From: Porphyrobacter sp. LM 6
GTDB lineage: Bacteria; Pseudomonadota; Alphaproteobacteria; Sphingomonadales; Sphingomonadaceae
Length of the DNA stretch: 64,000 nucleotides
Assembly (NCBI RefSeq): GCF_001720465.1
Contig: NZ_CP017113.1
Location: 2,790,001 to 2,854,000 of the forward strand
Direction of reading: 5' to 3'
Below are positions 25,811 through 34,279 of the stretch, piece by piece. A program made the position numbers and the translations under genes. Numbering within the stretch: the stretch's first letter is position 1; the number at the start of each line of letters is the position of its first letter. The notes beneath the pieces were generated by a model that saw only the letters and a program-made list of their open reading frames with translations, was not told the origin of the DNA and did not search any database.

Positions 25811-27349
25811 TCAACGCGGGCTGAGATCGATCCCCCCATCGAAGCTCGCCCGCGCGCCGCAACTGATGAACTCGCTCGCCTCCTCGGACGTATCGCCCAT
25901 GTTGCCGCTGTAGCGCAGCACGATCCGCCGTCCCTCGATGCGGAACAGCGGCACCTTGCGGCCACCCTCGCCGGTCGCGCTCCACCAGCCGGTCGCGGGA
26001 TCGAAGCGGGTCGCCTCTGCGCCCAGACCGCAGGAATGGGCGTTCGCCCCGACCGCGAAGCCTTCAACCGCAAGGCTGCCATCGGGATTGCCCGTCAGCG
26101 TGATGCTCTGCCTGCCCGCCGCCCGCAGCGCCGGCAGGATGCGCGTGTAGAGTTCGCCCGTCCGCATCGCCTCGGGCAGGGGCAGGGGATCATCGTCATA
26201 GGTCACGCTGGCGCCGGGACGCAGCGCGATGCCGGGGCCGAGCGCGCCGCGCAGCACCGCGATCCGCGCCTGATAAAGGTCGGCGATGCACCCCCCGTCA
26301 TCCCCGCACTTCGCCCGCGCGGCGAGCCATCGGCGCTGCGCGGCCAGATCGCCCTTCCCTGCCGCCCGCGCCGCCGCCCATGCATCGGCAAGGTCGCGGT
26401 CGAGCGCGCGCAGGCCGGATTCGTACTCGCCGCAAAGCAGCTTCTCCACCGGCGCGGCCGCCTTGGCGCAATCGAACGAGGGGCGATCATCGTTCGCCCG
26501 TTGCTCGGCGCGGGTCGCGTCGATCAGCGCGCGCGCTTCGGCGGCGGTGATGGCGACGACGACCGGCTCTTGCGGCGCTTGGTCCGGTTCGCTCGGATAG
26601 GGCGAGGTGAAGCTGTCCGCCAAGCGCAACCCGCGGGTGATCCGCGCTTCTTCAAGATAGAAGAGCGAGGTTGGAGAGACGATCGCATCGTCCAGCACCG
26701 CGCCCGCGATGGCCTTCGGGTCCCATAGCCCCAGACTGCTTAGATCGGCTCCGGTCAGGTCGGCCCCGACAAAATCGGGCGGGCCATTGACGCACCACAC
26801 ATCGATGGTGATGCCGCAGGCGAAGCTTGCGCCCGCGAGGTTCGCGGCGCGCAAGGACACGCCATCGAAATCCGCGCCCTGCCGGGCCGCGACAAAGCGC
26901 AGCCCCGAAAGGTCGGCGCCGGTGAAATCGCTGCCCTGCAAATTGACGCCGTGGGTGGACAGCCCCGGCCAGCGCGCACGAGCGGCCTTGGCTCCGGTGA
27001 AGTCGATGTTCACCAGCCGCAGGCCGGGGATCGTGGTGCCTTCCCAATGGGTGCCGTCCAGCTCGGTTTCGACAAGGCAGGCATTGGCGAGCAGCGGTGC
27101 GAGAGCGCGCATATCGGCCCCGCTGAAACTGCCGCCACGCACCACGCGGCGCTTCCCCGCAGGGGCAGCTTTGAGGGCATCGGCAAGGTCGGTGAGCGAA
27201 TACATTTCGCGCGCGTCGATCATCGCCCAGCCCCCGCGCACGGCGGCGGCATCCTCGCCGGGCAGCGCGCAGAGATCGGTGGCAGGCGGGTCTTCGGGGA
27301 GCGTGGCCTCTCGCGCAGCAAGTGCGAGCGCGGCGGCGAGCGTGAACAT
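25811..27349 (-). CDS. Exported pentapeptide-repeat protein with LprI-like (DUF1311) domain
   Basis: A 512-residue protein starting at the ATG at 27347-27349; the ribosome site GGGAGGA is well spaced for this start and too close for the TTG nine bases upstream. A short signal peptide (FTLAAALALAARE) suggests export. Residues ~70-240 hold degenerate pentapeptide repeats (FSGADMRAL, VNIDFTGAKAA, LQGSDFTGADLSGLRF, FVGADLTGADLSSLGL). Residues ~290-370 form an LprI/DUF1311-like helical domain with paired cysteines (FDCAKAAAPVEKLLC, KCGDDGGCIADLYQARI). A beta-rich C-terminal domain ends ASFDGGIDLSPR. LprI-type proteins inhibit lysozyme; the role of this fusion is unknown. Confidence 0.8.
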   Translation of the reverse strand: MFTLAAALALAAREATLPEDPPATDLCALPGEDAAAVRGGWAMIDAREMYSLTDLADALKAAPAGKRRVVRGGSFSGADMRALAPLLANACLVETELDGTHWEGTTIPGLRLVNIDFTGAKAARARWPGLSTHGVNLQGSDFTGADLSGLRFVAARQGADFDGVSLRAANLAGASFACGITIDVWCVNGPPDFVGADLTGADLSSLGLWDPKAIAGAVLDDAIVSPTSLFYLEEARITRGLRLADSFTSPYPSEPDQAPQEPVVVAITAAEARALIDATRAEQRANDDRPSFDCAKAAAPVEKLLCGEYESGLRALDRDLADAWAAARAAGKGDLAAQRRWLAARAKCGDDGGCIADLYQARIAVLRGALGPGIALRPGASVTYDDDPLPLPEAMRTGELYTRILPALRAAGRQSITLTGNPDGSLAVEGFAVGANAHSCGLGAEATRFDPATGWWSATGEGGRKVPLFRIEGRRIVLRYSGNMGDTSEEASEFISCGARASFDGGIDLSPR

Positions 27350-27460
27350 TGGCGGCAAGTCCTCCCGATCAATGGTTTACGCTATGGGACAGCGTGCAGG
27401 AAACAGGAAAAGCGCGGCCCCGGGTCAAGCCCGGGGCGGGGAGAGACGCTCAAGTATCAG

Positions 27461-27570
27461 GGTGATCCGGCCCTCAGGGCCGCGAGGCCACGCGGCCGAG
27501 CCGCAGCGGGTCCGTAGCGAAGCGAAGGAAACAGCAGCGAGGACGCTCGCCCGGAGGGGCGAGCGAAACA
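27461..27570 (-). repeat. Covarying-hairpin repeat module (inverted copy next to rnpB)
   Basis: Read on the minus strand this aligns end to end with 25676-25794. The stems here are GGCCC/GGGCC (27469-27481), GGCC/GGCC (27486-27497) and a perfect CGCTCGCC/GGCGAGCG around CGGAGG (27544-27565). The linker between them reads GCAGCGAGGAC on plus, the reverse of the GTCCTCG-TGCTG linker. It sits between the start of the pentapeptide protein gene and the 3' end of RNase P RNA, ending about ten bases from the latter. Confidence 0.82.
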
Positions 27571-27579
27571 TTAAACAAC

Positions 27580-27995
<416 letters not shown>

Positions 27996-28032
27996 CGAGC
28001 GCATATAGGGCTGCACTGAGGAAATAGCAAAG

Positions 28033-28755
28033 TTACCGCGTCCGTCCCTGATCGCGGTCGAGCAGCAATTGCCACAGGATCGCGGCGATCTCGCCATCGG
28101 GGATGCCGGTGATGTGTTCGGGCCGCCAGCGCCGCTCGAACGCCTCGACCGCCTTCGCCTGATCGGTAATGTCGTAACCGAAGCGTTCCAGCGCGAGGAA
28201 GAACGAGCCTTCGTTGTGGAACGGGTTGCCGGCCGCAAGGCAGGTCGGACGCGGCAGGCACAGGCGGTACTCGGCGAGGCGGTCCCACGGAAACAGCTCG
28301 CCCGGGTCCACCTTGCGCATCGGCGCAACATCGGAATGGCCGACGACATTGGCGCGCGGAATGTCATAGGTCTTCACGATCCGCGCCAGCAGCGGGATCA
28401 GCGCATCGATCTGGGCATCGGCAAACCCACGATAGCCAAGACCGTGGCCGGGGTGATCGAGCTCGATCCCGATGCTCGCGGAGTTCACATCGGGAATGCC
28501 GCGCCAGTAGCTCGCGCCTGCGTGCCACGCGCGGCGATCCTCGGGCACCAGCCGGATGACCTCGCCTTCCTCGGTGATGCAGTAATGCGCGCTGACCGAG
28601 GATTCCGGATCGCACATCCGTTCCAGCGCGGCTTCGACCGGCTTCATCTCGGTGTAGTGCAACACCACCATGCTGACGGGAAGCGTCCGCTCGCCATGGT
28701 TGGGCGAGGGAACCTCGCGGTGGATCAGTTCGTCGCCCTCTATGCCCCCCGACAT
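28033..28755 (-). CDS. N-acetylmuramoyl-L-alanine amidase, AmpD-like
   Basis: Cleaves the lactyl-amide bond between MurNAc and peptide. The 240-residue product has the amidase_2 fold with zinc ligands His33 (MVVLHYTEM), His140 and Asp150 (VVGHSDVAPMRKVDPG), and GIELDHPGHG. The last ~65 residues (about 175-240) form a helical region resembling a peptidoglycan-binding domain (NPFHNEGSFFLALERFGYDITD). No signal peptide, which fits a cytosolic muropeptide-recycling AmpD role. It lies 8 bases after chpT, in a JAMM-chpT-amidase row. Confidence 0.92.
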   Translation of the reverse strand: MSGGIEGDELIHREVPSPNHGERTLPVSMVVLHYTEMKPVEAALERMCDPESSVSAHYCITEEGEVIRLVPEDRRAWHAGASYWRGIPDVNSASIGIELDHPGHGLGYRGFADAQIDALIPLLARIVKTYDIPRANVVGHSDVAPMRKVDPGELFPWDRLAEYRLCLPRPTCLAAGNPFHNEGSFFLALERFGYDITDQAKAVEAFERRWRPEHITGIPDGEIAAILWQLLLDRDQGRTR

Positions 28756-28763
28756 CGCGGCGA

Positions 28764-29417
28764 TTACCCGATCATGCCCTCAGGCTCGGGCAGCACCGCG
28801 CCCAAGACCAGCGCGCCATCGCCGAGCTTGTACTGGAGGCCGCCTTCCATCTCCTCGGCGAGCACCGCGATCATGTGCGCGGCCGCCGTGCGGCTGGTGA
28901 TCTCGCCTTCATCGAGATCGCCCTGGAGCGCGCGGCCGATGGTCTCGTCAAAGGCGATCCGGTCGCCCCGCGCACGCGCCACGATCTCGACCGCGCCCTC
29001 ACGCCGTTCGGCCCCGATATCGAGCGTGCCGCCGCGCACCAGCGCATCGATCGCGATCTGCGCAAGGTTGAGCAGCACCTTGACCGCAGGCTTGGGCAGG
29101 CTCGGTTCGGCAATCGCCCAGTGCACTTCGACCCGCTTGGCATTGGCGGCGAGCGCATCGATCACCGCCTTGGCTTCCTCGACCGGGATCGCCTCGCCGA
29201 AGCCGCCAGCCGCGCCGAATGCGAGGCGGAAGAACTTCAGCTTGTCGGTGCTGGTGCGCGCCGATTGTTCGAGCAGCTCCACCACCCGCGCGCGCATTTC
29301 GGGGTCTTTCTCGTCGGCGAGCAGTTCGAGCCCGTTGGCGAGCGCCCCCACCGGCGAGAGCAAATCATGGCACAGGCGCGAACACAGCATCGCGGCAAGA
29401 TCGGTCTGGGAAATCAT
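28764..29417 (-). CDS. chpT: Histidine phosphotransferase ChpT
   Basis: ChpT relays phosphate from the hybrid kinase CckA to the cell-cycle regulators CtrA and CpdR in alphaproteobacteria. The 217-residue product has the dimerisation/phosphotransfer helix with phospho-acceptor His17 (SRLCHDLLSPVGALANGLELL) and a degenerate GHKL-like C-terminal domain (VLLNLAQIAIDALVRGG) without ATP-binding boxes, as in Caulobacter ChpT. It sits between the JAMM protease and amidase genes on the minus strand. Confidence 0.92.
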   Translation of the reverse strand: MISQTDLAAMLCSRLCHDLLSPVGALANGLELLADEKDPEMRARVVELLEQSARTSTDKLKFFRLAFGAAGGFGEAIPVEEAKAVIDALAANAKRVEVHWAIAEPSLPKPAVKVLLNLAQIAIDALVRGGTLDIGAERREGAVEIVARARGDRIAFDETIGRALQGDLDEGEITSRTAAAHMIAVLAEEMEGGLQYKLGDGALVLGAVLPEPEGMIG

Positions 29418-29426
29418 GCGCTAACC

Positions 29427-29825
29427 CTAGCCATCGATCACCGCAAAGGAAAGTGCGCTGAAGCCCGCTTCCCCGTCCCGCCAGAACGTCACGTCGTCGC
29501 CTGCAAGGATCGCCCACACCCGCCCGTCACCCGAAGCCGAGGCGCGGTCGGTGGCAGAGGGCGCAGCGGTGCCCACAGGGTGCGAGTGGAAGTAGCCGAT
29601 CACCTGCGGAGCGCCCGCGTGGCGCGCGGCGCGGTGGGCATCGATCAGCGCCTGCGGATCGATCTCGAAATGGGTCTGCGGGGTCGGATGGACATTGGCG
29701 GCGGGGCGCGCTTCGGAAATGCACCCGCCCTCCCCCATCAGCATCCCGCACGCCTCGCGCGGGTGCGCAGCAGCAGCAGCAGCGCGCATCTGGCCAAGGG
29801 CCTCACTTGTCACTTCGATATCCAT
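29427..29825 (-). CDS. JAMM/MPN (Mov34) metalloprotease
   Basis: A 132-residue stand-alone JAB/MPN protein with all catalytic positions: Glu24 (HPREACGMLMG), His80 and His82 (GYFHSHP) and Asp93 (SATDRAS), the H-x-H-P-x-S-x2-D zinc pattern. Start ATG at 29823-29825; longer in-frame upstream sequence overlaps the divergent pseudouridine synthase and is not coding-like. Bacterial JAMM proteins can remove ubiquitin-like tags or process sulfur carriers; no ubiquitin-like, E1-like or cysteine-synthase gene is nearby, so the substrate is unknown. Divergent from the RluD-type gene by only 16 bases. Confidence 0.88.
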   Translation of the reverse strand: MDIEVTSEALGQMRAAAAAAHPREACGMLMGEGGCISEARPAANVHPTPQTHFEIDPQALIDAHRAARHAGAPQVIGYFHSHPVGTAAPSATDRASASGDGRVWAILAGDDVTFWRDGEAGFSALSFAVIDG

Positions 29826-29841
29826 CGCGCATGGCCATACC

Positions 29842-30795
29842 ATGTCCGAACCCGAAATCATCACCGGCACGATCCCTGCTCCCGCCCGCCTCGACAAGGC
29901 GCTGGCCGAAGCGACGGGGCTCAGCCGCGCGCGGGTGCAGGGGTTGATTGACGAGGGCCGCGTCGATGTGGCGGGCAATACCGCGACCGCCGCTTCGATG
30001 AAAGTTGCCGCCGACACCCCGTTCCGCATCATCCTTGCCGCCGCCATGCCGGCCGAGGCGCTGCCGGAGGATATCCCGCTCACCATCGCCTACGAGGACG
30101 CGCATCTGATCGTGGTCGACAAACCGGCGGGGATGGTCGTGCACCCGGCGGTGGGGAACATCACCGGCACGCTGGTCAATGCGCTGCTGCACCACTGCCG
30201 CGGTAACCTCTCAGGCATCAACGGGGTCGCACGGCCCGGGATCGTCCACCGGATCGACAAGGACACGTCAGGGCTCTTGGTGGTCGCCAAATCCGATGCC
30301 GCGCATGAAGGCCTTGCCGTGCAGTTCGCCGCGCACACCGTCCACCGCCGCTATATCGCGGTCTGCGCCGGCCACCCCTCCCCGTCCGAAGGCACGATCA
30401 ATGCGCGCGTCGGACGATCGGACGCGGACCGAAAGAAAATGACGGTGCTCCCCAACATTTCCTCGCGCGGCAAAACCGCGATCACCCATTACAAGGTGAC
30501 CGAGAGGCTGGATGAAGCCGCCGTGATCGAATGCCGGCTGGAAACCGGGCGCACCCACCAGGTGCGCGTTCACTGTGCGTCAATCGGCCATCCGCTATTG
30601 GGAGACCCTGCCTATGGCCGTACACCCAAATCCTTGCGCCCGTGCCTCGAACGACTCGGGTTTGCGCGTCAGGCGCTGCACGCCGCCGAACTGGGGTTCG
30701 TGCACCCCGTGACCGGCGAAACACTGCGGTTTCAGAGCGATCTGCCGCAAGACATGATGGAACTTATCGACCAACTGCGAATTTCTAATCGATGA
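29842..30795 (+). CDS. RluD-type 23S rRNA pseudouridine synthase
   Basis: A 317-residue RluA-family enzyme. S4 domain at about 16-60 (RLDKALAEATGLSRARVQGLIDEGRVDV), catalytic motif IVHRIDKDTSGLLVVAKSD with Asp139, and GRTHQVRVHCASIGHPLLGDPAYG. Its length and motif context match RluD, which modifies helix 69 of 23S rRNA (U1911/1915/1917); site assignment is by similarity only. The ATG at 29842 is 16 bases from the divergent JAMM start. rpoH follows 113 bases downstream. Confidence 0.92.
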   Translation: MSEPEIITGTIPAPARLDKALAEATGLSRARVQGLIDEGRVDVAGNTATAASMKVAADTPFRIILAAAMPAEALPEDIPLTIAYEDAHLIVVDKPAGMVVHPAVGNITGTLVNALLHHCRGNLSGINGVARPGIVHRIDKDTSGLLVVAKSDAAHEGLAVQFAAHTVHRRYIAVCAGHPSPSEGTINARVGRSDADRKKMTVLPNISSRGKTAITHYKVTERLDEAAVIECRLETGRTHQVRVHCASIGHPLLGDPAYGRTPKSLRPCLERLGFARQALHAAELGFVHPVTGETLRFQSDLPQDMMELIDQLRISNR

Positions 30796-30908
30796 AAAGC
30801 GCTGAACTGCGCGTGCAAATGGTCTATATGTAACCCCGTGGCCCAGAGCGACGGATGCCCATCAGGGGTCCTCGACAAGCGGTCGACACGAGAAAGGTTA
30901 GGTAACCA

Positions 30909-31814
30909 GTGACCAAGTCCAAGACCAATACGGTCCCGGCGCTGAGCGGTGAGCAGAGCCTCAATCGCTATCTTGCCGAGATCCGCAAGTTTCCCGTGCT
31001 GACGGCCGAGCAGGAATACATGCTCGCCAAGCGCTACCAGGAACACGAGGATCCCGAAGCTGCCGCGCAGCTCGTTTCCAGCCACCTGCGGCTCGTCGCG
31101 AAGATCGCGATGGGTTACCGCGGCTATGGCCTGCCCGTCGCCGATCTGATTTCGGAAGGCAATGTCGGCCTGATGCAGGGCGTCAAGAAGTTCGAACCCG
31201 ATCGCGGCTTCCGCCTCGCGACCTACGCGATGTGGTGGATCAAGGCCTCGATCCAGGAATACATCCTGCGTTCGTGGAGCCTCGTGAAGATGGGCACCAC
31301 CGCCGCGCAGAAGAAGCTGTTCTTCAACCTGCGCCGGATGAAGAAGAACCTCGATGCTTACGAGGATTCCGATCTTCACCCCGACGATGTGACCAAGATC
31401 GCGACCGATCTCGGCGTGCCCGAGCAGGAAGTCGTCAACATGAACCGGCGGATGATGATGGGCGGCGACGGCTCGCTCAACACGCCGATGCGTGCGGGCG
31501 AGGAAGGTTCGGGCGAATGGCAGGACTGGCTGACCGACGATCGTCCGCTGCAGGACGAAACCGTCGCCGAGGCCGAAGAATCGCAGATGCGCCACGAAAT
31601 GCTGGCCGAAGCGATGAACAGCCTCAACGAGCGCGAGCGCCACATCCTCACCGAACGCCGGTTGAGCGACAAGCCGCAGACGCTCGAGGAGCTGAGCCAG
31701 GAATACGACGTCAGCCGCGAACGCATCCGCCAGATCGAAGTGCGCGCCTTTGAAAAGCTGCAAAAGGCGATGCAGCGGATCGCGGGCGAACGCCTGCTGC
31801 CGGGCGTCGCGTAA
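30909..31814 (+). CDS. rpoH: RNA polymerase sigma-32 (heat-shock sigma factor)
   Basis: Directs transcription of chaperone and protease genes. The 301-residue product (GTG start at 30909, AAAGGTTAGG upstream) has sigma regions 1.2-2.4 (SLNRYLAEIRKFPVLTAEQEYMLAKRY, YGLPVADLISEGNVGLMQGVKKFEPDRGFRLATYAMWWI), the RpoH box QKKLFFNLRRMK in the 2.4/3 linker and region 4 (TLEELSQEYDVSRERIRQIEVRAFEKLQ). A possible vegetative promoter, CTGAAC (30802) and TATATG (30825) 17 bases apart, lies upstream; I give that low weight. clpP and clpX, typical RpoH targets, are 8 kb away. Confidence 0.97.
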   Translation: MTKSKTNTVPALSGEQSLNRYLAEIRKFPVLTAEQEYMLAKRYQEHEDPEAAAQLVSSHLRLVAKIAMGYRGYGLPVADLISEGNVGLMQGVKKFEPDRGFRLATYAMWWIKASIQEYILRSWSLVKMGTTAAQKKLFFNLRRMKKNLDAYEDSDLHPDDVTKIATDLGVPEQEVVNMNRRMMMGGDGSLNTPMRAGEEGSGEWQDWLTDDRPLQDETVAEAEESQMRHEMLAEAMNSLNERERHILTERRLSDKPQTLEELSQEYDVSRERIRQIEVRAFEKLQKAMQRIAGERLLPGVA

Positions 31815-31828
31815 CACGGGAAAAGTAG

Positions 31829-31857
31829 GAAGGGGCCAGGCTGCGCTTGACCCCTTC
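31829..31857 (+). terminator. Possible terminator after rpoH (stem without U-tract)
   Basis: GAAGGGG (31829-31835) pairs with CCCCTTC (31851-31857); inside it CAGGC/GCTTG adds a second helix with one G-T pair. There is no run of T after it; instead three imperfect 11-mers (CTAGACCCCCC, TTAGACCCCCT, CTAGGCCCCTC at 31857-31889) follow. It may act as a terminator or an mRNA 3'-end stabiliser. Confidence 0.45.
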
Positions 31858-31950
31858 TAGACCCCCCTTAGACCCCCTCTAGGCCCCTCTTGCCTTCGCA
31901 GGGCAGAGGCTAGCTGCGCGTTGCGGCGGTGTTGGATCACTTCTCTCAAA

Positions 31951-32048
31951 CTCGTCCGCCCTGAGCCTTTGGAAGGGCTGCATTTTCTTCGCTTTTGAGG
32001 GTCTAACTCCCTGAACGAAAAGCAGTTCTTAGACAAGCTCAGGACGAG
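31951..32048. repeat. Degenerate second copy of the inverted-pair REP-like element
   Basis: The arms at 31951-31980 (CTCGTCCGCCCTGAG, then GGAAGGGCTG) and 32023-32048 (CAGTTCTTAGACAAGCTC, then AGGACGAG) are inverted relative to each other and match the element at 7395-7491 with more mismatches. The left arm keeps the GCCCT/AGGGC pairing; the right arm has partly lost it. This and the terminator-like region fill the 352-base gap between rpoH and the M20 gene (31815-32166). I see no gene in that gap. GGTTCGCGGCGCCTC/AAAAGG sequence near 32090 is close to the M20 gene end. Confidence 0.6.
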
Positions 32049-32166
32049 CGGGGTCTGGGGTAAGGTGCAAGCAATCCAACAAAAAGAGGCGCCGCGAACC
32101 CGTCGCAGCGCCCCCTTTTCAATCCACACATGGCAAAATGTTCCACGTGGAACATTTGCCGAACGA

Positions 32167-33495
32167 TTACTTCTTCGGTGCGAGATCCAGCACAGCCGCG
32201 ACCATCGCCCGCGCACCCAGCGTGATGCTTTCGCGCGGCGCGACCTGGAACAGCGGCGAGTGGTGTCCGGCAATCGGTGCACCGCCCGCCTTGGCCGCCG
32301 CGATCCGTTCGGGCGTGGTGCCGCCGACCGCAAAGTAATAGCCCGGCACCCCCGGCCCTTCGCCGACGAAATAGGTGAAGTCTTCCGCCCCCATGTTCTT
32401 CTGTTCGAACGGCACCACCGCCGCTTCGCCCAGCGCGCGCTTCATCGCGCCGTTCAGGCGGCGCGCCAGCGCAGGGTCGTTGCTGGTGACGGGCGTGCCC
32501 TCGATCACCTTGACCGTGACCGGGCGGTTCGCCGGCAGGCCGTTGGCCTCGCCGATATTCACCGCGATCCGCTCGATCGCGGCGATCACCTGCGCGCGGG
32601 TCGTCTCGTCATTGGCGCGCACTGTCACCTGCAACTTCGCCTCGTCCGAGATGATGTTATGCTTCGATCCGGCATGGAACGAACCGACCGTGACCACCAC
32701 CGGCTTCATCGGTGAAATCTCACGCGAATCAATGGATTGCAGCGCAGTGACAATCTGCGAGGCGATATAGACCGGGTCCTTGCCGAGATGCGGCGCGGCC
32801 CCGTGCGTGCCGACGCCGGGCACGATGATGTCGATCGAATCCGAGGAGGAATACTGGATCCCCTCCGAGGCCGAAACCTTGCCCGTTTCCAGTTCGGCAG
32901 CGACGTGGAAGGCGAGCGCATAGTCGGGCTTGCCGAAGCGGCCATAGAGGTTGTCGGCCATCATCGCCTTGGCCCCGCCGACGCGTTCCTCGGCCGGCTG
33001 GACGATGAACATCGCGGTGCCCTTCCACTGGTCCTTGATTGCCATCAGCCGCCGTGCGGTGGCGAGCATCGCGGTGATGTGGGTGTCATGCCCGCAGGCA
33101 TGCATCACCGGATATTCCTTGCCGTCCTGCCCGGTCTGCATCGCCTTGGAAGCATAGGCGAGGCCGGTCTTCTCCTCGACCGGCAGCCCGTCCATGTCGG
33201 CGCGGATCAGGATCAGCGGACCCTTGCCGTTCTTGATGAGCCCGACCACGCCGGTGCCGCCGACACCCTCGGTCACTTCCAGCCCCGCCGCGCGCAGTTC
33301 GGCCGCCATCTTCGCCGCCGTGCGGTTTTCGAGGAAGGAGAGCTCGGGGTTCTGGTGGAAATCGAGGAACAGCGGGGCGAGGTAGCTGTCGTATTCCGCC
33401 TCGATCGCGCGGGCGGTCGCGGTGTCTTCGGCCAGCGCCGGGCTGGCGATGGCCAGCGCCAGAAGGCTGGCGGCGGCGGTGTGGAACAGGCGCAT
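32167..33495 (-). CDS. Exported M20-family amidohydrolase/metallopeptidase
   Basis: A 442-residue secreted hydrolase with a clear signal peptide (MRLFHTAAASLLALAIASPALA). It has the M20D pattern of hippurate/IAA-amino-acid hydrolases: FHQNPELSFLENRTA, IRADMDGLPVEE, MHACGHDTHITAMLATA (metal Cys/His), VQPAEERVGGAKAM, a dimerisation domain with VGTHGAAPHLGKDP, and MGAEDFTYF. It probably removes an acyl or amino-acid group from amide substrates in the periplasm; the substrate is unknown. Convergent with rpoH; divergent from mtgA with 105 bases between. Confidence 0.92.
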   Translation of the reverse strand: MRLFHTAAASLLALAIASPALAEDTATARAIEAEYDSYLAPLFLDFHQNPELSFLENRTAAKMAAELRAAGLEVTEGVGGTGVVGLIKNGKGPLILIRADMDGLPVEEKTGLAYASKAMQTGQDGKEYPVMHACGHDTHITAMLATARRLMAIKDQWKGTAMFIVQPAEERVGGAKAMMADNLYGRFGKPDYALAFHVAAELETGKVSASEGIQYSSSDSIDIIVPGVGTHGAAPHLGKDPVYIASQIVTALQSIDSREISPMKPVVVTVGSFHAGSKHNIISDEAKLQVTVRANDETTRAQVIAAIERIAVNIGEANGLPANRPVTVKVIEGTPVTSNDPALARRLNGAMKRALGEAAVVPFEQKNMGAEDFTYFVGEGPGVPGYYFAVGGTTPERIAAAKAGGAPIAGHHSPLFQVAPRESITLGARAMVAAVLDLAPKK

Positions 33496-33600
33496 CGGAT
33501 TGGTCTCCCCTGGTGACAGAACGCTAGCTAGCCCTGCCTTGGCCCCGCCTGCAAGCGGTGATGCTTTCCCGCCGCGCCGCTTGTCGCTAAGGCGGTAGGA

Positions 33601-34272
33601 ATGATCGCCCGCATCGCCCGCTTCGCCGCCAAGTTCGTCGCCGGATTCATGGTGCTGACCGTGGTGCTGGTGGTGCTGTTCAAATGGGTTCCGGTGCCCG
33701 TCACCGCGACCATGGTGATGGACGGCAAGGGCATCACCAAGGACTGGGAAAGCCTCGACAATATCGACCGCAACCTCGTCTCGGCGGTGATCGCGGCGGA
33801 GGATTCGCGCTTCTGCGAGCACAGCGGTTTCGATGCCGAGGCGATCGAGCAGGCGATGCGCGAGAACCTCGAAGGCGGTAGGATCCGCGGCGGCTCCACC
33901 ATCTCGCAGCAGACCGCGAAAAACGTGTTCCTGTGGCAAGGCGGCGGCTTCTTCCGCAAGGGGTTGGAAGCCTGGTTCACCTTCTGGATCGAACTGGTCT
34001 GGGGCAAGCGCCGGATCATGGAGGTCTACCTCAACGTCGCCGAAACCGGGATCGGCACCTACGGCGCGGAAGCCGGGGCGCAACGCTATTTCGGCCACTC
34101 TGCCGCGCGCCTCAGCCGCGACGAGGCGAGCCGCATGGCCGCCGCCCTCCCCAGCCCGAAGAAGCGCGCCGTGAAGAACCCCGGCGGGTGGCTCGCGCGC
34201 CACGGCAACCGCATCGAACGGCGGATCGGCATCGTCAGGCGTGACGGCCTCGATGCTTGCGTCTACAACTGA
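33601..34272 (+). CDS. mtgA: Monofunctional biosynthetic peptidoglycan transglycosylase
   Basis: Polymerises lipid II into glycan strands. The 223-residue product has an N-terminal membrane anchor (about 8-29), then the GT51 fold with catalytic Glu67 in VIAAEDSRFCEHSGFD, GGSTISQQTAKNVFLW and the second acidic motif in KRRIMEVYLNVAETGIGTYG, plus RMAAALPSP. Length matches MtgA. It is followed 7 bases later by the CDF transporter gene. Confidence 0.95.
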   Translation: MIARIARFAAKFVAGFMVLTVVLVVLFKWVPVPVTATMVMDGKGITKDWESLDNIDRNLVSAVIAAEDSRFCEHSGFDAEAIEQAMRENLEGGRIRGGSTISQQTAKNVFLWQGGGFFRKGLEAWFTFWIELVWGKRRIMEVYLNVAETGIGTYGAEAGAQRYFGHSAARLSRDEASRMAAALPSPKKRAVKNPGGWLARHGNRIERRIGIVRRDGLDACVYN

Positions 34273-34279
34273 CCGCAGC

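Noticed and set aside
30802..30830. Heat-shock (sigma-32) promoter before rpoH
   Set aside because: No CTTGAA/CCCCAT-type pair with the right spacing was seen; only a weak vegetative-like CTGAAC/TATATG pair is present, so I did not list it as a feature.
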